Below, one piece after another: positions 42,584 to 52,297 of a stretch of 64,000 bases of DNA (positions within the stretch are counted from its first letter, which is position 1; the number at the start of each line of letters is the position of its first letter). Under the pieces are notes generated by a model. That model did not search any database, was not told the DNA's origin, and saw only the letters and a program-made list of their open reading frames with translations. The position numbers and the translations under genes are program-made. This DNA comes from Paraburkholderia sp. ZP32-5 (GTDB taxonomy: Bacteria; Pseudomonadota; Gammaproteobacteria; Burkholderiales; Burkholderiaceae): assembly GCF_021390495.1 (NCBI RefSeq), contig NZ_JAJEJP010000001.1, forward strand, positions 2,356,001 to 2,420,000, written 5' to 3'.

Positions 42584-43777
42584 CTATTCAAGCCCCAGCA
42601 ACGCGAGATAACGCGTCAGATCACCCTCGGTGCGAACGATCTCGCGCATCAGGTCTGCCAGCGGCATTTGCCCCCACGTGACCGCCCGTTTCAGCAGATA
42701 CGGCGTCGGGCTGTGCGGCTCCTGCTCCTCCAGATAACGCGCGACGATTTCGATCAGCTGATACGCATGCGCGCGGCTTTCGATCTGCCCGAGCGACGCC
42801 GCGGCCACCACCTGGCCCCCCGCTTCGTGCCGCGAATCGTCAGCGAATTTGTCCGATTCCACCGCTTCCCCCTGTTGCGCAAACTCGTCCGCATAGGACG
42901 CGTCGGCCGACTCGGCACCCTCTTCCACGACTCCAGCCGCGACCGGCGGCAACGCATGGTCGCCGAGCAGACTGGTCGTCGCGCGCGCGAGGCGCGCCAG
43001 TACGTCGCCGACGCGCAGCAGATTCGGCCCGTCATCTTGCAGACGCTCGTCGATCAGCGCGACGAGCGAACGCCACGCGCCCTGCGCGTCATCCAGTTGC
43101 TGATGCAACGCGCGCAGATGCGCGAGATTGCGCCCTTTGGTCAGATGCTGCGCGAGCAGTTCGCGCGTCAACGTGCCGCCGGGGGCATCGTCGTCTCCAA
43201 GCTGGATCACGCGCTGCCAGTCGTCGAGATTGACTTCGGCCGGCTCGCGTCCCTCGATCATCATCAACGGCACGTGCAGCGACAACATCAATGCAAACGA
43301 CTGATTCATCCACTCGAATGGCGCGATCCGCGCGTCGGCGTCGCCGTCTTCGATTTGCGGCCACGCATGCTCCCAGTAACGCTCGACCAGCGCGGCCAGC
43401 AACCGTGTGCCGGAGATAAAGCCGTCGACACGATGCAGATGGGTCCACGCTTCGCACAGCCACGCGGCCAGCTGAAAATCCTTGCTGCGAGTGGCGAGCG
43501 CGTCGCTGCACAGCGCGGCGGCCGTTTTCCAGTCGGCCTTGACGAGCGGACGCTCCCATTCGCCCATCGGCAGCGTCGCATCGTCGTGATGCCGCGCATC
43601 GCGAATCTGCTGATACAGCGCGTCGTAGCGCAGCGACACGCCGGCGTCACCCGCCTGCTCGTCAGCGTCGGCGTCATCGTTGCCGTCACCACCAATCGGC
43701 GCGAGCAGCGCTTCGAGATCGACGCCGAACGGCGTCACCAGCTCGACCCGTTCTTCGATCGTATCCGTCGGATTCAT
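42584..43777 (-). CDS. tssA: Type VI secretion protein TssA
   Basis: The cytoplasmic cap/priming protein of the T6SS tail, 397 aa. The ImpA-type N-domain is seen in YDALYQQIRDARHHDDATLP, GEWERPLVKADWKTAAALCS and YWEHAWPQI. The C-terminal part has SRAHAYQLIEIVARYLEEQE and PHSPTPYLLKRAVTWGQMPL, as in TssA proteins. In between lies an acidic low-complexity stretch (EEGAESADASYADEFAQQGE). Its ATG overlaps the tssM TGA (ATGA). It is the last gene of the T6SS transcript. Confidence 0.93.
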   Translation of the reverse strand: MNPTDTIEERVELVTPFGVDLEALLAPIGGDGNDDADADEQAGDAGVSLRYDALYQQIRDARHHDDATLPMGEWERPLVKADWKTAAALCSDALATRSKDFQLAAWLCEAWTHLHRVDGFISGTRLLAALVERYWEHAWPQIEDGDADARIAPFEWMNQSFALMLSLHVPLMMIEGREPAEVNLDDWQRVIQLGDDDAPGGTLTRELLAQHLTKGRNLAHLRALHQQLDDAQGAWRSLVALIDERLQDDGPNLLRVGDVLARLARATTSLLGDHALPPVAAGVVEEGAESADASYADEFAQQGEAVESDKFADDSRHEAGGQVVAAASLGQIESRAHAYQLIEIVARYLEEQEPHSPTPYLLKRAVTWGQMPLADLMREIVRTEGDLTRYLALLGLE

Positions 43778-46700
43778 AGCGAGGTCCAGTCCGGCGCGCG
43801 CGCCGGGAAGCTGCCAGGCCACGGCAGCGGGGTCTTCTTGCCGGCCGGCATCAGCGTGACGCGCACGAACGCGCGGCCGCGCGCCTGCTTCGGCAACAGT
43901 GACAGATCGGCCGGGCTCACGGTGCCGAGCGGGAATTCGAGCGCGAGCAGTTGCGACGCGCTGTCGCCGCGCAGGCTCGAATCCGCCACACGCTGGCGGC
44001 TGATAAACGACAGCAGCGCCCACGGGTCAGAGAATTGCCACGTCAGCGTGCGGCCGTCGGTGGACAGCGCGCGCTGCTGCGGATCGTTCAGCGCGGTCAG
44101 CGGCGAGTTCTTCGCGAAGCGCAGCACCAGCGTGACCGGCGTGCCGTAATCCCAATGCAGCGCGCGCGGCGCGTCGGACATCGACACGCTTTGCGCGCCG
44201 ATCGACAGCGTCCAGTCGATCACCTGATTCGCGGCCACTTCGGCATCGCGATTGGCGCGGAACTCGATGCTCACGTCATAGCCGGTCGGCGCGCCATCGT
44301 CGCCCAGATAGAGCGGCGACAGCAGCGTCTTCACCTGATCGAAGTTGTCGACGAACTTGCGCACCGCGGCGCTCGTCAGCGGGTTCTGGCTGCCCGCGCC
44401 CGCGTGCGCCAGATGGAACGTCTCGGACACCGCCGCATAGCGCTTGAGCACCTGACCGACCTCGCCGAAATCCGCCGAACCCGGTTCGGCACGATTCGTC
44501 GCGACGCGGATCATGTTCGCGCCGCTAAACGGGCTGCGTCCCGCGAGGTTCTGGTTGAACGCCGCCGCGAAGCCGTCCCACTGCTGGCGCAGGTCGGACA
44601 CATAGCTCTGGCTGCAACGCGACAGCAGACGGTCGTACAGCCGCGCATGCAAGGCCGCGAAGAAGTCGTCGGCGCCGTTCGATGCGGGCCGGCCGCCAAA
44701 CTTCGCCATGCAGTTGCCGACGCCCGGATCGCCCGACACCGTCATCACGAACTGTTCGAGCCGCAGCAGGCTGCTGTTCGGATTTTTCAGCCGATAGCGT
44801 TCGAGATCGCGCGTGATCGCCTGCCAGCGCTGCGCGAGCGGCGACGCGGCGTCGGTCGCGTCGAGCGCGCTCAGAAACACCGACGCGTCCTTGCCGAGCG
44901 ACAGCGCGCGTGCCGACTGCTGGTCGAGATAAGCCGCGAGCGCGCCGGCATCGGCGACGCCGAATGCGGCCAGCACCGGCGAGCGCGCACCGCGCGCGCC
45001 GTCGTACGACACGCTTTCGCGTGTCGCATACAGCTCGGACTGCGTGAGCGCATCGTCGACGAAGCGCAGATGCGCGAGCGCGTCGCGCGACATCAGGCCG
45101 TTCAGCTCCTCCACTTGCGCGCTCGCGTTCATTTCCGTCAGCAGCGCCTGAATCCTGACGAGCCGCGCGCGCGATGCGTCGAACGCGGCGCTGTCGGTAT
45201 CGCCCGAGGACGGCGTGACGGCCGCGGCCGCCGCGGTCTGATCGAGGATCAGCTGCGCGAACTGCACGTTGAGCGCCTGTTCGATCGACGGCCGCACGGT
45301 TGCCGGCATGTTCGTCAGCCCTTCGGTGATGAAGCGCTTGCGCACGTCGCCGAGCGCGAGCGCCGCATCGAGTTGCGCGCGATCCCAGACGATCGTCGAG
45401 CCTTGCGTCAGCGCCGGCAGCGAGCGGTCGCGCGGTGCGGTCATGAACGGCTGGCCGAGCAGATTTGACAGTCCGTCGCGCAGCGCCTGACGGCCCGGCG
45501 ACACCGCATAGCGGGCGTCCTTGTCGAGCCACACGAGGCCGCTATCCGGCGCGTCGACATGCAGCGCGAACTCGGTGCGGAACGCGCGGAATGCGGTGTC
45601 GTCGCGCTCGCGCACCTGCGACGCGAGATCGGGCCCGAGCAGCCGGTTCTGCGCGGCGCGCGTCAGCGTGCGCTCATACACCGGCCCCGGCGTGAACTGC
45701 GCCTGACGCAGCCAGCCGCCCTTGCCCGACGCGAGCAGATCGCGCTGCGCATCGATACCCGCGACGATCGCGCGCGAGTTGCCACTCAGTTGCGAGAAAT
45801 TCGCCGCGCTGCCGTTGCCGGTCGACAGATCGTTCAGATGCCCGATGATCGAGCGCTCGGCCGCGAGCAGCGGGTTGTTCACGAACAACGCGCTATTCAC
45901 CTGCTGCGCGCCCTTGTCGAACGTGCAGCGCAGCGCCTGCTGGATCACCGGCAAATTGACGCTGCCGGCGGCGTTGGCCGCCAGCATGCCGCGCACATCC
46001 TGATTGCGATAGAAGTACGGCAAGGTGCCCGCCACGTTGCCCTGCAATTCGGCACCGAGCGCGTAACGCACGACCAGCCGCAGCGCGTCGGCGTTGTCGC
46101 GCGACGGCGTTTGCAGACGCTGCAGCGCCTGCAGCGCGGCATCGAGCTGATCGACCGAACCGACGTATTGCTGCAACGCGCGCATCTGCGGCAGATCGTC
46201 GATCGACAGACTCGCGGCGCCTGGCGCATCGCCACGCGCCATCGCCGGCGCGGTGCAATCGTCGCCGATGATCAGCTGGCCGGTGCTCGGGTCGCGGCTT
46301 TCGCCGCTTAGCTGACTGACGCGCGCATACATCTCGCGCGTCAGCGCGGCCACCGCGATCTCGCCGAATTCGCGCTCGAAGCGCTCCTTCACGCGCACGT
46401 TCAGATCGTCGAACACGCTCCACGAACCCGGCATGAACACCGCCCAGCCGCTGCCCGTTTTCAGGTTCTGATTCATCGCGATCAGCGACAGCGCATTGCG
46501 GCGATACCATTCCGCCGGCAAATCCTGGCCCTGCTGCGCGGCCATCGCGCGATCCTGCGCGTTACGGTGCAGCGTGCCGAGCGCTGCGACCAGTTCGCCG
46601 TTGCGATGACTCAACTGCACCGTTGCGACGACGAGCCCGATGCCCCAGCCGCCCAGCAGCGCGATGCCGCCCCAGCGCAGCGCGCGGCTCATCATCGGGC

Positions 46701-47955
46701 GCGCCAGATATTGCGAGCGCGACGGCCGCGTCAGACCGTATTCGGAGAAGATCTTCTTTTCGAACAGATCGCGCAGGAAGGCCGGCTGCAGCATCAGTTC
46801 ATTGACCGAGCCGCCCGGCTCGCGCCGGCCGTCCGGGTCATTGCCAGCGGGCGCCGGCCACGCGGCATCGGCCGCGAGCGGGTCCGCCGCCGCGCCCACG
46901 TCAGCGCCCGGCACGGCGAACGGGTCGTGCATCGCCCCATTGCCCTGCGCCGCGCTCCATTGCGCGAACTCGCTGCTGTCGCCGGTCAGATAGATGCCGC
47001 GGAAGAAAAACGGCTCGTGATACGCGCTCGCGCGCAGCAGTTCGTCGACATAGCGTTGCAGTTGCGCGCCCATCGCCTCGATGCGCGACGGCAACAGCAG
47101 CAACTCGCGCGCGTCGACCTGGCCCGCGTCGAGTGCGAACAGCTCGGCGCTCGCATCGGACACCGAACGCATGATGCCGCGCATCGCGGTGTCGACCCAA
47201 TCGGACGAATACGTGGTCGACAGATCGTACGGCGACGACCAGCCGAGCATGCTCGAACGCAACGTCTCCGGCAATGCGCGCGCGAACGGCGCGAAGCCCG
47301 TCAGCGACTCGCAGCCGGTCACGACCACATACACGGCGAAGCGCATCGCGAAGCGGTTCTGCGCGAGCCACAGGCGCCGGTGCGCGAGCTTCGCGTGCCG
47401 CACCAGTTCGAGTTGCGCATCGGTGTCGTCGGCGAGCAACATCGCGGCCGGCACCGTGATCACGACCGAGTCGAACGGCCGCTGCGGACGGTAGTTGCGG
47501 CACAGGCCCAGAAACTCGTCCCATGGCTTCTCGTCACCGTCGTCTTCCGGCGAACCCAGATAGGCCGCCTTGATATCGACGACGATGCCGCGATCGAAGA
47601 AATTCCACGAGATGCCCTGAGTGGCCGCCGGGCTCGCCGCCTCGGCGCTCAGCACGCTCGCGACGCCGGCCTGCGCGATCGGCAGCGGACGCGGGTCCTC
47701 TCCTTCGCCGAGCACCATGATCCACGGAATGTTGTAGCGCTCGCCGCGCGACGCGATGTTGCCTTCGATCAGCTCGACCGCCTCGCGAAACGCGCTGCGC
47801 AGCGAATCGGAGCGCAACCGCACGATCTTGCGATCGGCGCCGGCGGCCGGCTTGTTCGCGCCATGCAGCGCGAAATACAGCACGGCGCCGAGCACGACGC
47901 AAACGACCAGCGTCAGCACCGCGATCGACAGCAGGAACAGATTGCTCGTCAACAT
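43774..47955 (-). CDS. tssM: Type VI secretion membrane-complex protein TssM (IcmF)
   Basis: The large inner-membrane/periplasmic subunit of the TssJLM trans-envelope complex, 1393 aa. An N-terminal transmembrane helix is at residues about 5-30 and another at about 430-450 (GIALLGGWGIGLVVATVQL). The cytoplasmic domain has WNFFDRGIVVDIKAAYLGS, and the periplasmic half shows IcmF and VasK-like segments (GHLNDLSTGNGSAANFSQLS; WDGFAAAFNQNLAGRSPF). At residues 77-93 the usual P-loop is replaced by IMVLGEGEDPRPLP without the GKT/S, so ATP binding is unlikely. It lies 110 bases downstream of tssL. Confidence 0.95.
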   Translation of the reverse strand: MLTSNLFLLSIAVLTLVVCVVLGAVLYFALHGANKPAAGADRKIVRLRSDSLRSAFREAVELIEGNIASRGERYNIPWIMVLGEGEDPRPLPIAQAGVASVLSAEAASPAATQGISWNFFDRGIVVDIKAAYLGSPEDDGDEKPWDEFLGLCRNYRPQRPFDSVVITVPAAMLLADDTDAQLELVRHAKLAHRRLWLAQNRFAMRFAVYVVVTGCESLTGFAPFARALPETLRSSMLGWSSPYDLSTTYSSDWVDTAMRGIMRSVSDASAELFALDAGQVDARELLLLPSRIEAMGAQLQRYVDELLRASAYHEPFFFRGIYLTGDSSEFAQWSAAQGNGAMHDPFAVPGADVGAAADPLAADAAWPAPAGNDPDGRREPGGSVNELMLQPAFLRDLFEKKIFSEYGLTRPSRSQYLARPMMSRALRWGGIALLGGWGIGLVVATVQLSHRNGELVAALGTLHRNAQDRAMAAQQGQDLPAEWYRRNALSLIAMNQNLKTGSGWAVFMPGSWSVFDDLNVRVKERFEREFGEIAVAALTREMYARVSQLSGESRDPSTGQLIIGDDCTAPAMARGDAPGAASLSIDDLPQMRALQQYVGSVDQLDAALQALQRLQTPSRDNADALRLVVRYALGAELQGNVAGTLPYFYRNQDVRGMLAANAAGSVNLPVIQQALRCTFDKGAQQVNSALFVNNPLLAAERSIIGHLNDLSTGNGSAANFSQLSGNSRAIVAGIDAQRDLLASGKGGWLRQAQFTPGPVYERTLTRAAQNRLLGPDLASQVRERDDTAFRAFRTEFALHVDAPDSGLVWLDKDARYAVSPGRQALRDGLSNLLGQPFMTAPRDRSLPALTQGSTIVWDRAQLDAALALGDVRKRFITEGLTNMPATVRPSIEQALNVQFAQLILDQTAAAAAVTPSSGDTDSAAFDASRARLVRIQALLTEMNASAQVEELNGLMSRDALAHLRFVDDALTQSELYATRESVSYDGARGARSPVLAAFGVADAGALAAYLDQQSARALSLGKDASVFLSALDATDAASPLAQRWQAITRDLERYRLKNPNSSLLRLEQFVMTVSGDPGVGNCMAKFGGRPASNGADDFFAALHARLYDRLLSRCSQSYVSDLRQQWDGFAAAFNQNLAGRSPFSGANMIRVATNRAEPGSADFGEVGQVLKRYAAVSETFHLAHAGAGSQNPLTSAAVRKFVDNFDQVKTLLSPLYLGDDGAPTGYDVSIEFRANRDAEVAANQVIDWTLSIGAQSVSMSDAPRALHWDYGTPVTLVLRFAKNSPLTALNDPQQRALSTDGRTLTWQFSDPWALLSFISRQRVADSSLRGDSASQLLALEFPLGTVSPADLSLLPKQARGRAFVRVTLMPAGKKTPLPWPGSFPARAPDWTSL

Positions 47956-48064
47956 ACCCGCGCTCCCTCTGCCCGCGTTTGCGCTTGCATTTTCGCTTGC
48001 GTTCGCATGTGCGCTTCAAACCGCGCGCCGCAGGCGGCGCTCATCTTCTTCACGATGCGTGCGT

Positions 48065-48820
48065 TCACCGGCTCACCCCCGTGACGGGATCGGCGGACAA
48101 CGCCTCGCGCACCGGCCACGATTGCCACAGCCATAGCACCTCGGAAATCGCCAGCAGCGAGACCGCCGCGAGCAGGAAAATCATCGTCCAGCGGCTGACG
48201 GTCGGCAGCTTGCGCGGCGCGACGTGCGACAGCGTGTTCGCGTACGCGGCATCGGCCAGCACGCGGTCGCGCCCGCCGAGGTCCGGGCGGCGCTGATAGA
48301 CGAACTCGTACAGTTCTTCGCGATAGCCGCGCAGCCGCGTTTCCGCGTCGGCGCCGCGAAAACGGCCCTGAAAGCCCATCGCCAGCGCGAACAGATACAA
48401 CCGCGCGACATTGCGGCGCGACGGTTCGCGATCCGACAGCAACTGCTCGATGCGCGTAAAGACGAGGTCACCGGCGACGTTGGTGCGAAACAGCGTCGAT
48501 TCGAGCAGATACGCGGTCCAGCGCTCGCGGCCGCACCACGGCGTGTTCAGCAGGATTTCATCGGCGAGCACGGTTTTCAGGTAGCGCGCGTCGGCGACGT
48601 TTTCCATTTCGAAGCGCGTGCTGTCGCGGCGCGATTCGAGCGTCTGCACTTCGATCAGGTTCAGCAGATGACGGCTCATGCCCTGCGCGGCGACGTCCGG
48701 GTCCGTGGCGGTCTCGTCGGCATAGCGCGACTGCGCCTTCACGAGCTCATCGAGAAAGATCCGGAACTGCTCGGTGATGAGGTCGTCTTCCTCGGATTCG
48801 GGGGGTCGATTGCGTGCCAT
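48065..48820 (-). CDS. tssL: Type VI secretion inner-membrane protein TssL (DotU/IcmH)
   Basis: A 251-residue inner-membrane subunit of TssJLM. It has the DotU hallmarks YLKTVLADEILLNTPWCGRE, LESTLFRTNVAGDLVFTRIE and LYLFALAMGFQGRFRGADAE. The single C-terminal membrane helix is TMIFLLAAVSLLAISEVLWL. No OmpA-like peptidoglycan domain is fused, so cell-wall anchoring must come from another subunit. Confidence 0.95.
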   Translation of the reverse strand: MARNRPPESEEDDLITEQFRIFLDELVKAQSRYADETATDPDVAAQGMSRHLLNLIEVQTLESRRDSTRFEMENVADARYLKTVLADEILLNTPWCGRERWTAYLLESTLFRTNVAGDLVFTRIEQLLSDREPSRRNVARLYLFALAMGFQGRFRGADAETRLRGYREELYEFVYQRRPDLGGRDRVLADAAYANTLSHVAPRKLPTVSRWTMIFLLAAVSLLAISEVLWLWQSWPVREALSADPVTGVSR

Positions 48821-48892
48821 GCTCAGCGTACCTTCGTCGTTGCTTTCATCTTCACTGCGTCACCGTGTGGGCCCGCCTGCGCGGGCGCTTTT

Positions 48893-48918
48893 CAGCCTTT
48901 CAACTCAGCCTTTCAACC
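48893..48918. repeat. 13-bp tandem duplication in the tssK-tssL gap
   Basis: CAGCCTTTCAACT is repeated as CAGCCTTTCAACC directly behind it. Just before it, GCCCGC/GCGGGC can form a 6-bp hairpin (48881-48896 area). The whole 112-base gap between tssK and tssL looks like recent slippage rather than a regulatory site. Confidence 0.6.
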
Positions 48919-48932
48919 CTGCAACTCGTTCT

Positions 48933-50288
48933 TTAGCCCTTCACGAACAGCAGCATTTCCTGCGGCCGTTGCGCACTCGCGCCTTCGTTCGGGTTGCCAA
49001 TGACCAGCGGTTCGCTTGCATGCACGAGCGCCGCTTCGGCGGCGATTTCGAACAGCAGATAGCCGGAGCCCGAACGAAGCCCGAGTTCTTCCGCGTAATC
49101 GACACCGCGGCGCGTCGCACCCAGCACGCGGCGCGCGCGCAGCGAGGCATAGACGGACTGCGAACCGATCACCGCGCCGTCCATCCACGCGAGCAGATCG
49201 CGTTCGGACTGACCGCGCAGACCGACGATCAGACGCTCGCCGATCCAGTCCGGCAGCAGCGTGATTTCGAACGCGCCGTGACGGAACTCGAACTTGTGCT
49301 CGCGATAGTCTTCGCTGACTTCGGACACCGCTTCGCGCAGCGAGCGCAACATCGGTGTGAACACCGCGAGCGGATCCGCATGGTCGTAATCGGGCGGCAC
49401 CGGCGGCAGGCCGCCCGGCTTGATCGTCGCGAGCGCGCCGCTCAGCGACGCGAGCGACCAGAACAGCGCGAGCGGATGCAGATGCGGCGTGCGCAGCGTC
49501 GCTTCAGCGAGCGGCAACGCGGACAGCAAGCTGCGCAGGCGGTCTTTCAATTCGAGCTGAGTGAGCCGGTCGTCGACTTTCGACGACGGATTGGCGGTCT
49601 GCCGCGCGACGAACGCGGCCTTGCCGCGCAGTTGCCCGAGCAGCGACGCGACCGCGCTCCATAGCGGATTGTCGCGAGCGATTTCGAGCAGCGGCGGCAG
49701 CGTATCGCCAAGGCGCACCACTTCGTTGTCGCGATACACCGAGCCGAGCCGCAGATGCACGTGCATCGCTGACGGCAATTCGCCCGCGGCCAGCGACAGA
49801 TTCGGCAGCAGGCGCGCAATCTCGGCGGCCGGCGCATCGGACACTTCGTCTTCGACCGGCGCGCCCGCCGCCGAGCGGAAGCGTTTGACCTGCGCGTCGC
49901 GGCGCATCGTCGCCGTGACCGGCAGCACCAGATAGAAATCGAGTGGCCCTTTAGCGAGCTGCTCGGCAAACGGCTCCAGCGACAGTTCGAGCCGCCCGTG
50001 CTCGGCCGCTTCGGCCGCATAAGACACCGCGGTGCCGTCCGGCATGATCGCGTCGAGCGCGAGAATGCGCACGAGCCCGGTCGGCAGCAGGCCATTGTCG
50101 AGTACGAGGCGCCGCACGCCCCAACTGAACGGCGCGGCGGCCAACGTCTGCCAGGCGACCAGCGAATCGACGCGCGCGGACATCAACTGGAAATGCTGCG
50201 GCGACAGCAGCATGCCCTCGAACCATTCGACGCGATCGGTGACCGCATTCGTCACGGCATTCAGTGCCGCATTGCCCGGATTAAACAT
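48933..50288 (-). CDS. tssK: Type VI secretion baseplate protein TssK
   Basis: The baseplate trimer that joins the tail to TssJLM, 451 aa from ATG 50288, with AAGGAG upstream. Family segments are VEWFEGMLLSPQHFQLMSAR near the start, FYLVLPVTATMRRD, the LPLAEATLRTPHLHPLALFW region and EHKFEFRHGAFEITLLPDWI toward the end. Length is normal. It follows tssJ by 72 bases. Confidence 0.95.
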   Translation of the reverse strand: MFNPGNAALNAVTNAVTDRVEWFEGMLLSPQHFQLMSARVDSLVAWQTLAAAPFSWGVRRLVLDNGLLPTGLVRILALDAIMPDGTAVSYAAEAAEHGRLELSLEPFAEQLAKGPLDFYLVLPVTATMRRDAQVKRFRSAAGAPVEDEVSDAPAAEIARLLPNLSLAAGELPSAMHVHLRLGSVYRDNEVVRLGDTLPPLLEIARDNPLWSAVASLLGQLRGKAAFVARQTANPSSKVDDRLTQLELKDRLRSLLSALPLAEATLRTPHLHPLALFWSLASLSGALATIKPGGLPPVPPDYDHADPLAVFTPMLRSLREAVSEVSEDYREHKFEFRHGAFEITLLPDWIGERLIVGLRGQSERDLLAWMDGAVIGSQSVYASLRARRVLGATRRGVDYAEELGLRSGSGYLLFEIAAEAALVHASEPLVIGNPNEGASAQRPQEMLLFVKG

Positions 50289-50360
50289 GCTCGCTCCTTG
50301 CCATGCCCGCAACACCTACATCGCAACCGGGGCCATTTATCACTCGACGCTTACACGCTG

Positions 50361-50876
50361 TCATTTGGTATCCGTGACGGTAAAACCGTTGCTGTCCAGC
50401 TGCACGACAAGGTGCCCGCTGAACTGCTGGATCCGCACGCGATGCGCGCCCGGATCCGGGTAATTGGCAAACACGAACGCGCCGGCAAAGCGCGGACCCG
50501 CGAAGGTATCAGCCGGCAGATCGAGCCGCTGGCCCGGCACCAGCTCCCAGCTACGAAAGCGGATGCTTTTCGGGAACGTCGCGAGCAGATCGGCGCGCCC
50601 CGCGAACCATTTCGCCGAGGTCATCTCGGCGACGCGCGCGAGCATCGCATCGTCGCCGACGAGCACGACGTCGACCGCCACCGGGCTGTCGTTGTTCGCT
50701 TCGTCGCTCGCCATCAGCGTCACCTGCGACCACTTCGCTTTCTCGCCGCTCAGGCCGAGCATGCCGCAGCTCGCGAGCAGGCACGCGCAGCTCATCGTCA
50801 TCGTTAGCATCACGATGAGGTTCGCGCCGCGGCGCAACCCACGGCGCGCGCTCCCGCCAGGCAACCAGTTCGTCAT
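50361..50876 (-). CDS. tssJ: Type VI secretion outer-membrane lipoprotein TssJ
   Basis: The outer-membrane lipoprotein of TssJLM, 171 aa. ATG 50876 overlaps the stop of the upstream DAACS gene (ATGA). A positively charged N-region is followed by a hydrophobic stretch and the lipobox LLASC with the acylated Cys at residue 37. The mature domain shows VDVVLVGDDAMLARVAEMTS, AKWFAGRADLLATFPKSIRF and PGAHRVRIQQF, as in TssJ. The N-region before the lipobox is unusually long (about 20 residues before the hydrophobic core), so a later start at MLTMTMSCACLL is possible. Confidence 0.9.
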   Translation of the reverse strand: MTNWLPGGSARRGLRRGANLIVMLTMTMSCACLLASCGMLGLSGEKAKWSQVTLMASDEANNDSPVAVDVVLVGDDAMLARVAEMTSAKWFAGRADLLATFPKSIRFRSWELVPGQRLDLPADTFAGPRFAGAFVFANYPDPGAHRVRIQQFSGHLVVQLDSNGFTVTDTK

Positions 50877-52297
50877 CTCGCTCCAACTCCAATGCCCATC
50901 AATACGATCAGTGACGCCGCCACGACCACGCAGCCCGCCGCGAGCACCAGTTGCGCGCGCGTGAACGTGAAGCTCAGCACCTGCGCACCGCCCTGCTCGC
51001 CATGAGGATCGGCGCTCGACTGCAGCCACTCCGACGGCAACCCCGCCGACACCAGCGCGATCACCGCGCACACGGTCAACAGGCTCAGCACGTTGCGCGG
51101 CCCTTCGCAGATCAGGTCGATCGACACGAACAGCACGCCCGCCGCTTCGACCGGCAAATGCAGAAACGACAGCACGACGCCCATGTAGCCAACCGTGGCG
51201 ACGCCATTCTGCCCGGCGGAGACGAATGCGGCCAGTGCGGACGCGGCTCCGATCAACGCAATGTCGCCCGCATCCAACGGACGGTCGTACAGATTTGCGA
51301 CGAACACGGTCGCGAGTGCGAAATACAGCGCGGAGCCGGCCCGCAAAAACACCGAACCGAACGGCACCACCAGTTCGGCGACACCGCGGCTGAAGCCGAG
51401 CGTCGCGCTCATCGATTCGATCGTGTGCGGGATCGGCGCGGTCGCGCTGCCCGAACTCAGTGCAACCACCAATGGCGCCTTCAGGCCCTGCAGCACGCGT
51501 CCGAACGGCGCGGTGCTGCGCGCGGCGATCGCGATCAGCGCGGCGCCGCCGACCAGCGCGGTGGCCGCGACGAAAGCCAGCAGAAAGCCGCCCATCGCGC
51601 TCAACGTCGCGCGTTCGGTATGCGCGGTCAGATGCGCGGACATGCCGAACGCGAGCACCGGAATCAGCAGGTTCGCGTGCGCGATCACGACTTCGAGCGC
51701 GCGGTACACGCCTTCGAACACGTTGTTGAGCATCTGCGAGCGCTCGCTCGACAGCGTCGCGAAAGCCAGACCGAACAGGATCGTGCCGGTCAGGATGCCG
51801 AGCGAGCGGCCTTGCGCGAGCACCCGGTAGAAGTTGTCCGGAAACAGATCCTGCACGCCGTACGGGCTGACACTCGCGGCCGCGTGCGACAGCGGACCGA
51901 ACAGCGTGATACGCATTTCCTCGGCATCGCTCGCGCTTTTCAGCACCAGTTCGCCGAGTTGCGCATGCGCGGCGGCGGACAGGTTCTGCCCCGGCATCAT
52001 CAGCACGCCGGCCAGCGTGCCGCCGAGCGCGCACAGCGCGACCAGCCCGACAGCGAGACCGGCGATCGTCGCGACACGCACGCCCGGGCGCGGCAACGCC
52101 AGCACCTGGCGCAAGCCGAAAAACGTCGCGACCACCAGCAGCGGCACCGCCGCCATGTTGACGACCGACAGATACAGCTGCCCGATGAAATACGCAAACG
52201 CACCGGCCGGCGCGGCGAACACGCCGGCCAGCCCGCCTACCGCCAGACACAGCAGCAAACCGAGAGGACTCTGCGAAAAAGTTTGCAGCGCTTTCAT
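50873..52297 (-). CDS. Divergent DAACS (glutamate/dicarboxylate) symporter 1, within the T6SS operon
   Basis: A 474-residue inner-membrane carrier of the DAACS/GltP fold. Helices 1-6 are recognisable (LRQVLALPRPG, GILTGTILFGLAFATLSSE). The HP1 serine region is SSGSATAPIPHTIESM. Where DAACS carriers have N(M/L)DG(T/S) in helix 7, this has VFLRAGSALYFALA. The helix 8 binding motif, usually D-R-x2-D-M-x-R-T, is IDLICEGPRN: the Arg is kept, but the substrate-amine Asp is Glu. So sodium and amine sites differ from characterised relatives. Its ATG overlaps the racemase stop and its stop overlaps the tssJ ATG, both ATGA. Confidence 0.88.
   Translation of the reverse strand: MKALQTFSQSPLGLLLCLAVGGLAGVFAAPAGAFAYFIGQLYLSVVNMAAVPLLVVATFFGLRQVLALPRPGVRVATIAGLAVGLVALCALGGTLAGVLMMPGQNLSAAAHAQLGELVLKSASDAEEMRITLFGPLSHAAASVSPYGVQDLFPDNFYRVLAQGRSLGILTGTILFGLAFATLSSERSQMLNNVFEGVYRALEVVIAHANLLIPVLAFGMSAHLTAHTERATLSAMGGFLLAFVAATALVGGAALIAIAARSTAPFGRVLQGLKAPLVVALSSGSATAPIPHTIESMSATLGFSRGVAELVVPFGSVFLRAGSALYFALATVFVANLYDRPLDAGDIALIGAASALAAFVSAGQNGVATVGYMGVVLSFLHLPVEAAGVLFVSIDLICEGPRNVLSLLTVCAVIALVSAGLPSEWLQSSADPHGEQGGAQVLSFTFTRAQLVLAAGCVVVAASLIVLMGIGVGAR

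Noticed and set aside
47956..48064. Repetitive GCTTGCGTT/GCGCTTGCA stretch between tssL and tssM considered as a regulatory element
   Set aside because: Looks like low-complexity slippage with no dyad or conserved box; tssM has its own ribosome site after it.
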